A DNA stretch of 64,000 bases. Source: Orobanche coerulescens. Taxonomy: Eukaryota; Streptophyta; Magnoliopsida; Lamiales; Orobanchaceae. This document shows, in pieces, positions 36,529-48,298 of this stretch (position 1 is its first letter; each line of letters starts with the position of its first letter). A program made the translations under genes and the position numbers. Where the stretch lies: contig CM065804.1 of NCBI GenBank assembly GCA_033398695.1, positions 34,155,001 through 34,219,000 of the forward strand, written 5' to 3'. Below the pieces are notes generated by a model. It was not told the origin of the DNA. It did not search any database and was given only the letters and a program-made list of their open reading frames with translations.

Positions 36529-38010
36529 TTATATTTCTCCTAGTTCTACACCTTCATCGATTTTTCCGAGAATTTGTTCCATCGGATGGTCTTTCACATT
36601 TGCCCAATCTTTAGGAAGGTTGTGAGTATTTTCCTCCTGCTTGTCCGAGCTTACGTCGAGCTTATCCAACTCCTTTGATACTTCAGATACTTCTTTAGCT
36701 GGAACCATACCTACATCATCATCAAAAACAACCTTTCTCGGGGGTAAAACTGTATCATCGAATTTTACATGAATAGACTCTTCTACCGAGCCTCTTCTAC
36801 AATTAAATACACGATACGCTTTACTGTTAGTAGAATAACCAAGAAATATTCCAATATCTGATTTTGAATCAAATTTACCCAAATTATCCTTACCATTATT
36901 ATGAATAAACACTTTACAACCAAATGGATGAAAATAAGATAAATTGGGCTTTTTACCTTTAAATATCTCATAGGGAGTCATCATTTTGTTCCTCTTGAGA
37001 AGGACACGATTAATAACATAACAAGCGGTGTTAACGGCTTCAGCCCAGAAATATTTAGGAAGACCATACTCATTGAGCATTGTCCGGCTCATTTCTTCTA
37101 GAGAGCGATTCTTCCTCTCGACAACTCCATTTTGTTGAGATGTCCGAGGTGCCGAAAAGTTGTGCCCAATACCATAATTATCGCACCAATCTTCAAAGAG
37201 ATTAGAATCAAATTCTCCACCATGATCGGTTCGGATGGCAATAATTGGTAATTCTTTTTCCTTCTGGGTAACCTTACACCACTTAACAAACTCGTTAAAA
37301 GCATCATCTTTATTTGCTAAGAATTTTACCCAAGTAAATCTCGAAAAATCATCGACAAGAACTAAAGTATAAAGTTTACCTGTTAGACTGGCATGTCGAG
37401 ACGGACCAATTAAATCCATATGAATTAATTCAAGAATGCGACTTGTGGAAATTTCCATTTTCGGTTTAAATGAGCCTCTTGCATGTTTACCTTTAATACA
37501 GGCCTCACAAATGTGGTCTTTTCTGAAATTCAATTTTGGTAGACCACGGACAATATCGTTTTTGGCCAATTTTGAAAGAAGTGGTAAAGAGGCATGTCCT
37601 AATTTTCGGTGCCAAATATCGGCATTTTCATCGTATGAAAGTAAACATTTTTCGTTGAAAGAATATTCATCTTGGAGATCATCAATGTAGATATTTCCAT
37701 AACGTAAACCAATAAAAACGATTTGGTCCTTTCTCATTGCAGTACAATGCGTACTTTCAAAAATTAATTTAAGACCGGTATCACAAAGTTGAGAAATACT
37801 TAGAAGATTGTGGCAAAGACCATCAACAAATAGAACATTTTCAATGGTAGGTAGAGATTTCTTACCGATTTTACCTGTCCCTTTTATTTGGCCCTTTTTA
37901 TTATCGTCAAAGGTAACACAGCCACGATCTTCCTTTTTCAGCTCCGTGAAGAGATGTTCATTCCCACTCATGTGATTTGAACATCTACTGTCAACATACC
38001 ATTTATTTGA
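36529..38010 (-). pseudogene. Copia B protease and integrase
   Basis: The frame includes WYVDSRCSNHMSG: the protease active site D-S-G has become D-S-R (37984-37992, probably GGA to AGA), which should abolish protease activity. The gag-pre-integrase block with LSISQLCD follows, then the zinc-binding part WHRKLGHAS...CEACIKGKHARG. The integrase core keeps all three acidic residues (HMDLIGP, RTDHGGEF, QQNGVVERKNR). Frameshifts lie at each end: near 38000-38180 towards gag and near 36529 towards reverse transcriptase. Confidence 0.9.
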
Positions 38011-38179
38011 TAATGTTGTCTTCCTTGCTTGTACCTACAAAAACAATTTTCTTCCGTTTTATAGGTACCCAGGCTAATTTGGGTCCTGAGGAGTTAGATA
38101 CAAAAACCTGAATTTTAACAACGGTCCCTTTTGGTACCCAAATTTGTTTGACCTTTATAGTTCGTCTAAAACTTCTACA

Positions 38180-39703
38180 CTATGTTTCGGTTTGTCCTGG
38201 TTTTAAATATTTTGGACATGATGGAATTCCCATTTTTAAGGTGTCCGAATCTTTCGTGGTAATATCTAAGGACTTTTTCATTGGAAATGAATTATACCCA
38301 AGTCCTTGTTTTGAAAGAGAAAATTTTTGACCAAATAATAGTCGTTCGAATTTGTCATTACCACACGAGAATTTTCTAACGTAAAGTCTCAATTCTTTCT
38401 GAGTTTTGTGTAAATCATCTCTCAGAATTTTCTCGGTTTCCAAACAATTTGTATGATCAATTGATACATCCTTGTTTTTCAATAATTTTGAATTTTCACT
38501 TTCAAGAGATTTTATTTTCTTTTTCAAATCTTTATTACTATTGCAAAATTTTTCGTATTCATTGTTCAAAGATTCGAAAGCATCAAGAAGTTCTTCATGA
38601 GAAGAATCACTAACCTCGACTTCTTCATCGCTATCTTCGGATACGCGGTCCATTAGTGCAAGATTTGTTTGAACTTGAGGTTCATCATCCTCATCATCAT
38701 CGCTCCATGTAGCGACATAGACTTCCTTCTTTTTGAACTTTTCGTGAGGTGGTTTAAATGAACTCATTGGAGCAGCAGCACCACAATCTTTAGCAAAATG
38801 GCCTAGAATGCCGCACCTTCGACAAGTATTGTCAAACCTTTTGTTTTGTGGGAAGTGAGTCTTCTTGGATTCATCCCTTGGATCTTGTTTAATGTCTCTC
38901 AGGCGCCTTTGTAGAAGATTTTTGAATTTCTTTATGTTTTTGGCATAAAAGGCGGTTTCTTCGTCCTCTTCTTCGACAGGTTCATCATCTAGATCACTTT
39001 CTTATTTGGCTTTGAATGCGATTGTCCTTTCTCTCTCCTTGGGTTTTGGTTTCGAACTTCGAGATTTAATGACAATCTCGTAATTAATGAGAGATCCGAT
39101 GAGAGCGCTGAATTCTATGGTGTTGAGGTCTTTCGACTCCATGATGGCCGTAACAGTAGCATCCCATTCTCTTGGTAGAGACCGAAGGATTTTCTTAGCT
39201 TTATCACTACTTGATATCGGTTTCCCTACTGAAGCTAGCCCAATAGTGATTGCCGGGAAACGGTCAAGCATAGTGGTAATGCTTTCTTCTTCTTTCATAG
39301 TGAAGAGTTCATAATCGTAAAGAAGCATATTGATTTTGGTTTCCTTCACTTGACTCGTACCTTCGTGGGTGATCTCCAACATTTTCCAGATCTCTTTCGC
39401 CATCTCGCAGGAAGAAATTCTGTTGTGATCTTCTGGATTGAGAGCATAGTAAAGCAGTTGAGTGGCTTTACTATTGAAGTGATCGTTCTTCCAGTCGGCA
39501 TCGTCGTACTCTTCAAAACTTTTGAGAGAGCCATCCATCTTCTTAGGAATGGTAGGTCCAAGGTCAATGACCTTCCATATTTCAATGTCGTGAGCTCGGA
39601 TGAAGATGGACATTTTCTTCTTTCATGCCATAAAGTTTGAGCCATCGAAGAAGGGAGGGCGATTGAGAGCGTTGCCTTCAAGGGAGGAGTAGATAAAGGC
39701 CAT
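38180..39703 (-). pseudogene. gag: Copia B gag
   Basis: The start is taken at the ATG at 39703 (MAFIYSSLEGNALNRPP), as in related copia Gags. The capsid region runs through SCEMAKEIWKMLEITHEGT and IMESKDLNTIEFSALIGSL. A CX2CX4HX4C zinc knuckle (CRRCGILGHFAKDC) lies near 38790-38830, after an acidic stretch. A long predicted coiled coil follows (LNNEYEKFCNSNKDLKKKIK), a feature of large copia Gags. Two in-frame stops interrupt it: TGA at 39623-39625 and TAA at about 39002. No indel was seen between them. Confidence 0.87.
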
Positions 39704-39750
39704 TTCTGGATCTTTTCTCTAGCGGGTGTTAATCCAGTGATAAAGAGACT

Positions 39751-39762
39751 GCTCCGATACCA
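39751..39762 (-). other. Primer binding site, initiator tRNA-Met type, copia B
   Basis: Minus strand TGGTATCGGAGC, two bases inside the 5' LTR. It differs by one base from the exact complement TGGTATCAGAGC. Confidence 0.85.
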
Positions 39763-39764
39763 AT

Positions 39765-40750
39765 TGTTAAATTGGTACCGCCACTAGAAGGGGGTTTGAA
39801 TAGTGCGGATAAGAGTTTTGAACTCTTTTTGTGCGGAAGCTAGAAAATCGGAGTAAGTAAAATGCGGAAAATAAAGAACACAAGAATTTGTTCGAGAGGT
39901 TCGGCTATTAACGAAGCCTACGTCCCCTACCTAGTTTTATCGACTAGGACTTTTCTTAGAACCTTAGAATGCACTTTCTAATTTAGTGTCAACTCTTATA
40001 ATTTCTTGATTTCCGGGCTCAAGAACAACCTCACTAAAACTCTCTTGTTTTTCCGGGTACAAGATAACCTTTACAGTAAAACAGATGCGAGTAGGAACTC
40101 GACTTTACACGATATATCGCTCTTGGATACAAGAATATAGATTAGAAATAATAGAGCAAATCTTCTCGTATCACAATATAGAATAAGTATGACTCTCGAA
40201 ATATTTGCTTGGAATTGCTTGAGTATGCTTGTAAGCTCAGATTACTTGTATATTATCCATATCCTTGAAGTGAGCTATTTATAGCCTTCTTGAGCTGATT
40301 TTCCCGTTGGAGCAGTTCCACTGCTTATGTACATTAGGCTCTCTGAATTACGTACGTTATCATCGCTACGTACGTTATGTTACTTGAGTAGCGGCCGTAA
40401 CAAACAGGAAAGAATGGTCCAGAGAAATCTGATAAAATGCATTACGTACGTTACGCAAGGTATGCTTACGTACGTTATCTTCCAGTCAGAGATCCGTTGA
40501 GTGTGACGACTTGTTGTAACGGCTAATGACTTTTTGTAACGGTCAGAATGTTTCAAACATTACGTACGTTAGATTGAACGAGTTACGTATGTTACCTGTA
40601 CAAAATATCTTTCAAAAACTATGAATGTTACGTACGTTATAAAGGTTTGGTTTACGTACGTTAACTGAAGGAAAAATATGTTTAAGTAAATTTTGGTTAA
40701 TAACGCATCATCAAAATGTATAAAATGATTTAAAAAATATTGTTCCAACA
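39765..40750 (-). repeat. 5' LTR of copia B (986 bp)
   Basis: Minus-strand TATAAATAG at 40275-40283. Upstream palindrome cores at 40327, 40350, 40368 and 40391 (23-18-23), then 40443, 40468, 40519, 40539, 40562, 40585, 40630 and 40654. Cores here are better conserved than in the 3' LTR. Confidence 0.92.
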
Positions 40751-40755
40751 TAAAT

Positions 40756-41573
40756 ATCAAGCGTACGTTGAGAGTTGGCAGGAAGAATCAGTCCCTTCTG
40801 TATGCCCGAATACCGACAATAAACAAAGACAGGAGGAATCATTTCCTTCTGTCTCCCAGACAGCAAATGTAGCAGAACTGACAGAAGCACCTACTTCCGA
40901 ATAGGTTGACATTCATATCCCTACAGGAGCCCCATCTGGATCAGATGACAAATTCCTTGCTGATGATGAGCCATGCAAGCATTGTCATAGTGTGATTCTT
41001 AAACAGCTTGGAGAACCATCCGACTCCAATATAGCACATCCCCACTCTCCCAGAAACGAAGCACGCATGGAACAACTTGAAGCCATCAAATGCCAAACTG
41101 TGTTCCAACAGGATGTCGTCAAGGATCTATACAATGTCGGTAAGGAACTCGACTGGATGAGAGAAATAGCTCAGGGCGAGCTCCTAAAGCTGCAGAGGGC
41201 CATTACGGATGTGGAAGAGGCTTTCCGCCGCATGCCCACATCATTATGGCAAGCCCTCAACCAAATGAAGCAGCATCATATGAGAATCCTGAGACAAGAG
41301 CAAGAGAAGTTGTGTGTTGTTGAGGCCAAGACAATCGCTTTCCTAGAGTACACAGGCTCCCGACTGACTGCTCATGAATAGAAAATTGACGATCTAACAA
41401 CAGTGGTCGCTAGCCTTGTGGACTCTATAAAAGATCTCAATGACAAACAGGCTGAAGGCATGGAAGTCCTTCGGGATATTCATGGTAAAGTCTCGGAACT
41501 TGATACTTCCAAAAAGAGGGAAGAATCTAGAGAGTTTGTGAGTAAATAGCGCCTGGAGAGAGAAGGAGATGGA
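40756..41573 (+). pseudogene. Copia A env-position ORF, C-terminal part
   Basis: It continues the ORF cut at 31980, again with QEESVPS units (near 40780-40850). The longest open piece (40992-41381) reads as an alpha-helical, coiled-coil-forming segment (MEQLEAIKCQTVFQQDVVKDL, RAITDVEEAFRRM), followed after one stop by VASLVDSIKDLNDKQ. A helical end after the plant-transposon-type domain matches the layout of the copia B and Athila 2 ORFs. The stretch 41574-42141 shows no clear coding sequence. Confidence 0.6.
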
Positions 41574-42141
41574 GGTTATATTAGATGAAAATGTTGCATT
41601 TTCCATCAGAAGACTGGTCGGACTCGGGCCAGGATAAGGAGATAAAGGATACAAGGTAACTGACTCTCGACCTGAGTTCCAGGATCCCAACTTTCCTTGG
41701 AAAAATACTGTACACAAGCTAGCCGAGATAAAGCTCCCAAGATCGACAGCCTACAGGAGAAGAACTAAGGGCATGGAAGAACAATGAACTGCTGAGATAC
41801 TTCTGTATTCTCATCAGGGAGTCCACCATATTCAACCATTTAAAAACCCTATAGGATGCCGCTAATGAGTTCTCAAGACTCCAATCAGAAGGAAAGGTCC
41901 CGATGCAAATCAAAATGAATTTTAAACATCCGAAGGATGATCGGTTAACTCACCCTGAAGACTAGATTCTCGCCTATGATGTCTCCCACGAAGGACGAAA
42001 CATCTTCAGGGACTGAGGTAGATAATACCTAATCAACTGGTGGAGAGGAACCGAACATGATCCCTCTCACAAGACATGGAAACATCAGCATTACAGGGAT
42101 TAGCTTCTGATAGTTGTACTTATATTTTTTTTATATGCTAT

Positions 42142-43445
42142 TGTTACCTAATATGGTGAACGCAAGTGCACGTTGTCGTAAGCAAGTAATAAAGTGATAA
42201 GTAAGATATCGTTCCCTCGAGGACTGACTCACTAATTACCAATTTATGTGTATTCTAATTTTATTTGAACGATCGAAATTGGAAGTGCAAGTAATATTAA
42301 CTAAAAACTAATAAAGGAATGAACTAAGAACAAATTAATAAAATTGATTTTTAGAAGAAAGAGATCAAATAGGGAAATAATCTAGGATTAAGAATCCACC
42401 TCGATTTATCCGAATTACTCTTGATTTATATGAATTAAGTGATTTCCCAATTTATTAAAGGCGAAGATTGCTAAAATACTCTACAGCCTCTCCCGAGGTC
42501 AGTAAAATTTTCTAAGGCGAATAAAACACTCTATTCCTAGGTGAATTAATTCGACAATAGGCGAAAAGTACGAAATCTTCAGACAGGCCACGTAATTCCT
42601 ATGAGTATATTCCTATCTCACACGATAAAACGTTTCTCACCAATTTTTCCTACTAACTCTCCTCTCCCGATTCGAGTTGCATAATCAAAACTAATCAATC
42701 ATAGGCCACATAATTGATAGTAATTAAAACAATTGGGGAAAACTCAATAAAAAAGGGAAATATATCTTAATAATACAAAATAAAAAGTTAATTCGTCAAA
42801 ACCTCAGTTTCATCAAAATCCTAGAGTAGGGTTCTAGCCCGACATGCTAGAAATTAATACACAAAGAATTGAATAAAACATAAAAGAAATCAAACACAGT
42901 TGGAGAACTTGAATTCCTTCGTTCTCTAGCTTCTGCTCTCTGTTCGATCGGTGTTTTCTTCTTCTCTTCGATGCCCTTTTTTCAGACCTTCAATCCCTAT
43001 TTATAACCTTCATTAGTCTCCAAAATGCGTCTGGGAATTAGGTCAAGAACAGGCTCCAAAAACGGCCCAGAAACGCGTCTGGAACAAAATTACCGCCCCG
43101 CGTGCCGCGGCTCGGCATTAGTGTGTTGCGGCCCCTGTCTTCAAGCGGCCAGACCTGGGCGCGATTTGTCCTTACGGGCCGCGGCTCAGCTTCTTCGTGT
43201 CGAGGCCCCCGGTACAGTGTGTACCGCTTCTTGCTGTGCCGTGCGTGTGCCGCGGCCTGCTATCATTGCGCCGCGGCCCTTCACCAAAAATTGTCGTTTT
43301 GGTCCGTTTTTCGTCGTTCAAGCTTCCGGACTCCAATTTCCTTCAAAACATATAAAGATAGTGCATTAAAAACTCATTTTCGCAGATTTAAACCTAAAAT
43401 GGAGATAGAATAATGACAATAAAGTGCACAAAAATACATATAATA
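42142..43445 (-). repeat. 3' LTR of Athila 2 (1304 bp)
   Basis: The inner end reads CATATAATA where the other LTRs have CATCTAACA, so the conserved terminal CA is changed. TATAAATAG is on the minus strand at 42997-43005. GCCGCGGC-type pairs start at 43104/43125, 43178/43199 and 43249/43270, all 21 bp apart. Confidence 0.9.
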
Positions 43446-44709
43446 AATACCCCCAAACTTAAGCCTTTGCTTGTCCTCAAGCAAAAATTAATTTCAAATG
43501 AGATGACAAGTATCGTGGGTAACCGTGCAATATCCACAGTGTTCAACTGATTAATACTCCCCTGAAAATCTCAAAGAAAAATACACGTATCGTTTTAGTG
43601 AGTCACATCACGGATAAGGAATCCACAAAGCAATCATTTTTAGTGCTGAACTATCGGTCATGAAGAAAATCAAAGCTCAAAGATTAACAAGCGTGAATTT
43701 AACCGACCGCCAATATGAAGGGTTAGATTTAAACAAGTTAACTCTCCCAGTCCCACAGTCTAGTGTCAAAAAAAGGCAAGAATTTCATCGTCAATAATGA
43801 TCCTCGGACAGCATTCCCTTATGTATAATCATTATAATGATTCGAGTTAACCACTAGATTCCGACTCTCGGGATGTTTCATTCGGAATAACCCTAGGGTG
43901 GATTTCCATTCTCATGTATTGGGGAACCGTTTGACGTAAAAGACACTCATGGGGCACATGGATGCTTCTAGTTACTAAGTTTCCCTCTACAGCGGAGAAA
44001 AAACTCGAATAGCTATTCCCGCACGTCCGATTCAAGGTTGCTGTTTTACGCGAGAGTAAACAACGGGTCACGTGAATACCCCCAGTTACTAGGATTCCCA
44101 TCATCGGCAATGCGATTTCTCTAAGCCATTAGTCTATTCAGGGTCATCGTTTTACACGAGAGTAAACAACGGGTCACGTGAATACCCCCAGTTACTAGAC
44201 TTCCCATCATAGAATATGTATAATTTCTTGACTATTTGGGAAAGACTGTCCGAATCTAAACTCAATTTACATGCCAACAAGACACATGTTACTGGGTGAC
44301 TAGCTACGCGAAAAGTGTAACCAAACGTATAGACGGCAATTCCAAAACACGTATGTCTCCTTTCTTATACGCGAAGATTTCTACAATAACGAAAAAATTC
44401 AGACCTAAATGAGTACTTAAAGGCAACAAATATCACAGACTGCAAACTCGACCAAAACTCAACCGTTTCTTCAAAAAGAAATCAGTATCATATCATCAGT
44501 TTTACACAAGGAAGCACGAAAAATCCACGAATGCAAATAAAATCAAGACAAGCAAGACTAGAGTAAAAAATAACGAAAAATAACAATGAATAAGTAAATA
44601 GCAACTGAAAGTAACCCTCCCCCCCAAACTTAGGACGTACATTGACCTCAATGGACACGGATAGTAATATGCAATATGAGAAAAGGTCAAGTACTTCCCT
44701 AATATCAGC
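43446..44709 (-). other. 3' UTR of Athila 2: polypurine tracts and tandem repeats, non-coding
   Basis: Next to the LTR is the Athila-type tract (minus strand AAGTTTGGGGGT, 43449-43460). A second tract-like run, TAAGTTTGGGGGGGAGGG, lies at 44615-44632. Three repeat units of 106-114 bp lie between about 43920 and 44215; the last two share AGTAAACAACGGGTCACGTG. I see no coding similarity. Confidence 0.75.
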
Positions 44710-46061
44710 TCAGGAATTGGTGTCGGCCTCGTCTGGCGAGGAGGGTGGTGTAGATGGCCTGCCTGGTGGGATGAAGGGCCCGTCTGGATGGAGTACATGG
44801 CTCGTCCACGCAGCAAGATAGTCCTGATGATAAGCATCCCTCGCCTCCAAGCGCCTCTCCTCACGTCGATTGGCCCGGCGGGCCTTCTCTCTCATCTCCT
44901 CCCGAACAACTGCGAGGAGGCTGTCTCTCTCTGCCCGCATCTCCTCTCGAACAGCAGCTAGATGGCTATCTCTCTCTCTCCTCATCTCCTCCCTCAGGCT
45001 GTCAAACATCGCCTGAAGGTGCTCTCTCGCTGGCGGAGGAGTGGACTCAGTCCGATCATCAGCTTCCACCGTTGGCTCATGTGTCAGGAGTAGCGGCTTG
45101 GGAGAGTGCTCGTGTGGCTCATCAATCAAAAATTCTCGCTCCCGCTCGTGTGCTCTCGCGCCACCCCACTGGTCAAAATGAGAGATAATACGGTGGTCGA
45201 TCGGACCTTGGGGTGCAATAGACGGCTCGTCATAGGACCACGTCACGCCCGACTGGCGGCATAGAGCACATATCACCGAGGGATGTTTTAATCCCGTCTT
45301 TGCCCCTCCCTGAATACACTGAAATATAGAATGGGACAACCGAGGGGCCATATCGAACCGGAGTCCCGCGTGATAGCATACAGTAGTCGGGCACGAGAAA
45401 GTAAGACCGAGCGGATCTGCGAGGTAGGGTTGACTCATGCACAGAGGAAGTAGAGCTAGGCTCTCCCGATCCGACTAAGGCGAGAACTCTTAAAATAGAA
45501 GGCTGTAGAACCCGGGACACGCATCTCCCAAACGGAACCGGGCTGAGCGAGTGCCTCCAGCAGAGCCTCCCTCGTGAGGCTACTCATAATCTGTGTATAC
45601 TCGGACTCGTCCACCTCCGGTAGGTCATACAGCCTCCGAATCGGGGCCACCGAAAAGTCCACAATGTGGCCTCGGACGACGACCTCGGTCCATGTATCTG
45701 GTCGCCCCATCATCTGCCACGCCTGAATATGTCGCAATAGAGCACTGGCGTAGAACTCCTGGAAAATAGAGATCACCGCTGGCTCGGGTGGCGCAGTGAA
45801 ACGAGTCCATCCCATCTCGTTGATCATAGCCAATAGCTCACCGTCCTGGGGGGCGGGAGTGAATCCCTGCTCCAGAATTATCGGACGAGGCCGGATTCTC
45901 TCGTTGAATATTCTGTGAATGTTAGGATCGGAGAATTGGTGAGATTCCACCTCTGCTCGGTTTTGTGATATCTCCCCTCTTATGGGGGATGATTGCGTCC
46001 TAGCCCTCGTAGTCAACTTCCTCGTAGTCAACCTGAAAAATAAACGCCGGAAATTACACAA
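44710..46061 (-). pseudogene. Athila 2 env-position ORF
   Basis: The first frame (46061-45456) has FQEFYASALLRHI, VVVRGHIVDFSVAPIRRLYDLP, the same FYA...VRG...LP layout as the copia B ORF and matching the 'putative plant transposon protein' type. After a frameshift near 45450 the second frame (45438-44710) carries the C-terminal half, including a heptad-like repeat (REEMRAERDSLLAVVREEMR occurs with variants) that should form a coiled coil, and a Pro-rich end. A splice acceptor TTTTTCAG at about 46033-46040 suggests translation may begin downstream of it, so the first nine or ten codons of the open frame may be intron. Function unknown. Confidence 0.65.
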
Positions 46062-46651
46062 CTTTAAAGATAACTACACCACTCCTGATTTAAGACGTGC
46101 GGAAAATGAATATAGAGTCGTATGAACTCGCACCATTGTATGAGGGAAATAAGGCCGAGATTTTAATCTTAAACATGATGTAAGGGTTAGGGGCACAATG
46201 TAATCCGATAATCAAATTCGTTGCATTCAATTTAAAGATGTTCGGCTCAAAAAATTTCATTGGTGCATTTTATCAAACACCTAGCATCCATTGTTTTAAA
46301 TGAAGAACAAAAATGATAATGGCTTAATTCAATCCCCAACAATAATCATATCAATCGATAGTCGCATATATTCATGACAAAACAACAAACAACATCAACA
46401 ATCAATCGATAATTACCATATTCCAACTAAACCTTGATAGAACTTTAAGAAAACTAACAACATATTCAACAATGAATGAGAAGCATTACCTCACTTTTCA
46501 AACCATGTTGCAATTAAGATTAAGAAATGAGAATTACCTTGTTTTGGATTGAAGAAGGTAAGAAGAAGAAGACTTGAATGTAGGTTATCCGAGCGCCGCG
46601 CGAAGAAGAGAATGAAGCATACCTTTTGTGTCGGCCGATCGAGGTTATAAG
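46033..46651 (-). promoter_or_regulatory. Probable private promoter and 5' UTR intron of the Athila 2 env-position ORF
   Basis: On the minus strand: TATA-like CTTATAACC (46643-46651), a short pyrimidine-rich leader, a donor-like AAG|GTAATTC (intron from 46537) and an acceptor-like TTTTTCAG (intron to 46033), giving a 505-base intron. The palindrome array 46684-47015 lies just upstream. No transcript evidence is available here. Confidence 0.5.
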
Positions 46652-46683
46652 GGTGCCCTGGGCATTTGAAATTCGCAGCAGGG

Positions 46684-47015
46684 GCCGCGGCACAGATTAA
46701 GTGAGCCGCGGCCCGTAGTACAGTGGGTTCTGGGCGTTGGGTATCTTCGGCGTGTGCCGCGGCTCATTAAACGGGTGTCGCGGCTCAGAGAGTTAGTGTG
46801 CCGCGGCTCAGAGAGTGCATGCCATGGCACAGAGTACAGTTTCCTGGGCTGTTATTCTGGGTCTTAGCGTGCCGCGGCTCAGCTTCAACGTGCCGCGGCT
46901 CAGGGGTTGAGTGTGCCGCGGCTCAGTAAGTTCGTGCCGCGGCACAGAGTACAGGAAGCTTAGCCCGAATTCTTGACTTATATGTGACGCGGCTTGCTAT
47001 CATTGTGCCGCGGCC
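46684..47015. repeat. Internal GCCGCGGC palindrome array of Athila 2
   Basis: Cores start at 46684, 46705 (21 bp); 46756, 46777, 46800, 46821 (21-23-21); 46871, 46892, 46915, 46936 (21-23-21); and a last pair at about 46983-47010. Most are bordered by GT on the left and TCA or CA on the right. It lies inside the element, not in an LTR. Confidence 0.88.
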
Positions 47016-47683
47016 CAAACCTGACAAATGACCCCTAGACGATTCCTGCACAGAAATTTCAAAGCAAAACACCTAGAACATGAGAGATAAGCATATCAAA
47101 GGAAATATGACGAAAAAAAATAGACTCCTAAAATGAATGAAAACAATGAAAAATTAAAATCTACGACTAATACTTGGGTTACCTCCCGAGAAGCGCTAAG
47201 TTTATAGTCTTCGGCCGGACTCATTGAAAATCAGTTTGCATTTCGCAAAGACCATTTGGACTCCGCACAGTCCATCGAACCGTTATTACATAATTTAAAT
47301 TTTTGACCATTAGTTTTCAACCGTTCGACTTTTGGTTTAGACATCCAACGTTCTTTGCGAAATGGCTTAAACAATAGTAGCCTCCCAAAACACCCATTTT
47401 GCAACTGACTTGGCACTCGTTTGACTTCCGGCTTAGTTTTCAATTCCACGGGCGAACTTATGATAGCATGAGAATTTTTCGATGGTGGATGAACGGATGT
47501 TGAAGACGACATATTCAAATGCTTAAGATACACGATTCGTTCTTCATTTTTCTTAGACGTTGGAGCAGCTGAAACGGATTCTGAACACTTTGACCGACAA
47601 CTCTCCCAGTGTGTGTCTTTCGCAAAGATATTTACGATTTCAATTTGTGAACACTTCTCAACACTACTTGGAAACGGAAAAGA
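47016..47683 (-). other. Stretch after protease in Athila 2, uncertain coding
   Basis: A 100-codon open frame (47231-47533) is present but resembles no domain I recognise. It takes the place where reverse transcriptase would start in a complete element, so the pol deletion boundary probably lies near 47600-47684. Confidence 0.45.
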
Positions 47684-48295
47684 TTAAAACACTTGGAACG
47701 TGACTTGCTCATCTTGAACCCGTAAAGTGAGTTTCCCTTTCTCCACATCAATGAGAGTTCGGCCAGTGGCTAAAAATGGTCTTCCCAAGATAATTGGGAT
47801 GTCATGGTCCTCCTCCATATCGAGCACAATGAAATCGGCCGGAAAGATGAATTTATCGACCTTAACCAAAACGTCTTCTATTACTCCCCTTGGATACTTG
47901 ATAGATCTGTCAGCTAATTGCAAAGACATTGTTGTCGGCTTGGCTTCCCCAATGCCTAGCTTCTTAAAAATGGAAAGGGGCATAAGATTAATACTGGCGC
48001 CGAGATCACATAACGCTCTATCAAAAGACAGGTTTCCTATAGTGCACGGTATATTGAAGCTTCCTGGATCCTTCAATTTTGGCGGGAGCTTTTTCTGCAA
48101 GATGGCGCTGCACTCTTCCGTTAATGCCACGGTCTCATTTTCTTCGAGCTTCCTTTTGTTCGATAAGATCTCCTTCATGAACCTCACATAGCTCGGCATT
48201 TGTTCCAAGGCGTCGGCAAATGGAATGTTGATATGTAGTTTCTTGAAGACGTCAAGAAACTTGGAGAATTGTTTGTCCAATTTTTTCTTTTGCAA
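47684..48295 (-). pseudogene. Athila 2 protease region
   Basis: Closely similar to the 1244-2100 region of the first Athila. It has FADALEQMPSYVRFMKEIL, the catalytic CDLGASINLMP and IILGRPFLATGRTLIDVEKG, an intact flap/DG-like end. The frame is open for 203 codons and ends in a stop at 47684. A stop at 48296-48298 and frameshifts separate it from gag. Confidence 0.88.
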
Positions 48296-48298
48296 TCG

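Larger units (their letters stand above)
31981..40750 (-). mobile_element. Copia B: complete Ty1/copia element, Sirevirus-like, 8770 bp
   Basis: LTRs at 31981-32964 and 39765-40750 both start TGTTA and end TTCCAACA in plus orientation. A perfect 5-bp duplication TAAAT is on both sides (31976-31980 and 40751-40755). On the minus strand the order is 5' LTR, Met-type primer site (39751-39762), gag, protease, integrase, reverse transcriptase, RNase H, an extra ORF, polypurine tract and 3' LTR. The tract (minus strand CAAAAAGGGGGAGAT next to 32965) and the extra ORF suggest a Sirevirus. gag and pol have only a few stops and frameshifts, and the LTRs are close to identical by eye, so this is a young insertion. 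Confidence 0.93.

Noticed and set aside
44710..46061. True viral envelope gene
   Set aside because: No signal peptide or membrane segment is evident; the similarity is to plant-transposon-type proteins, so only the position is env-like.
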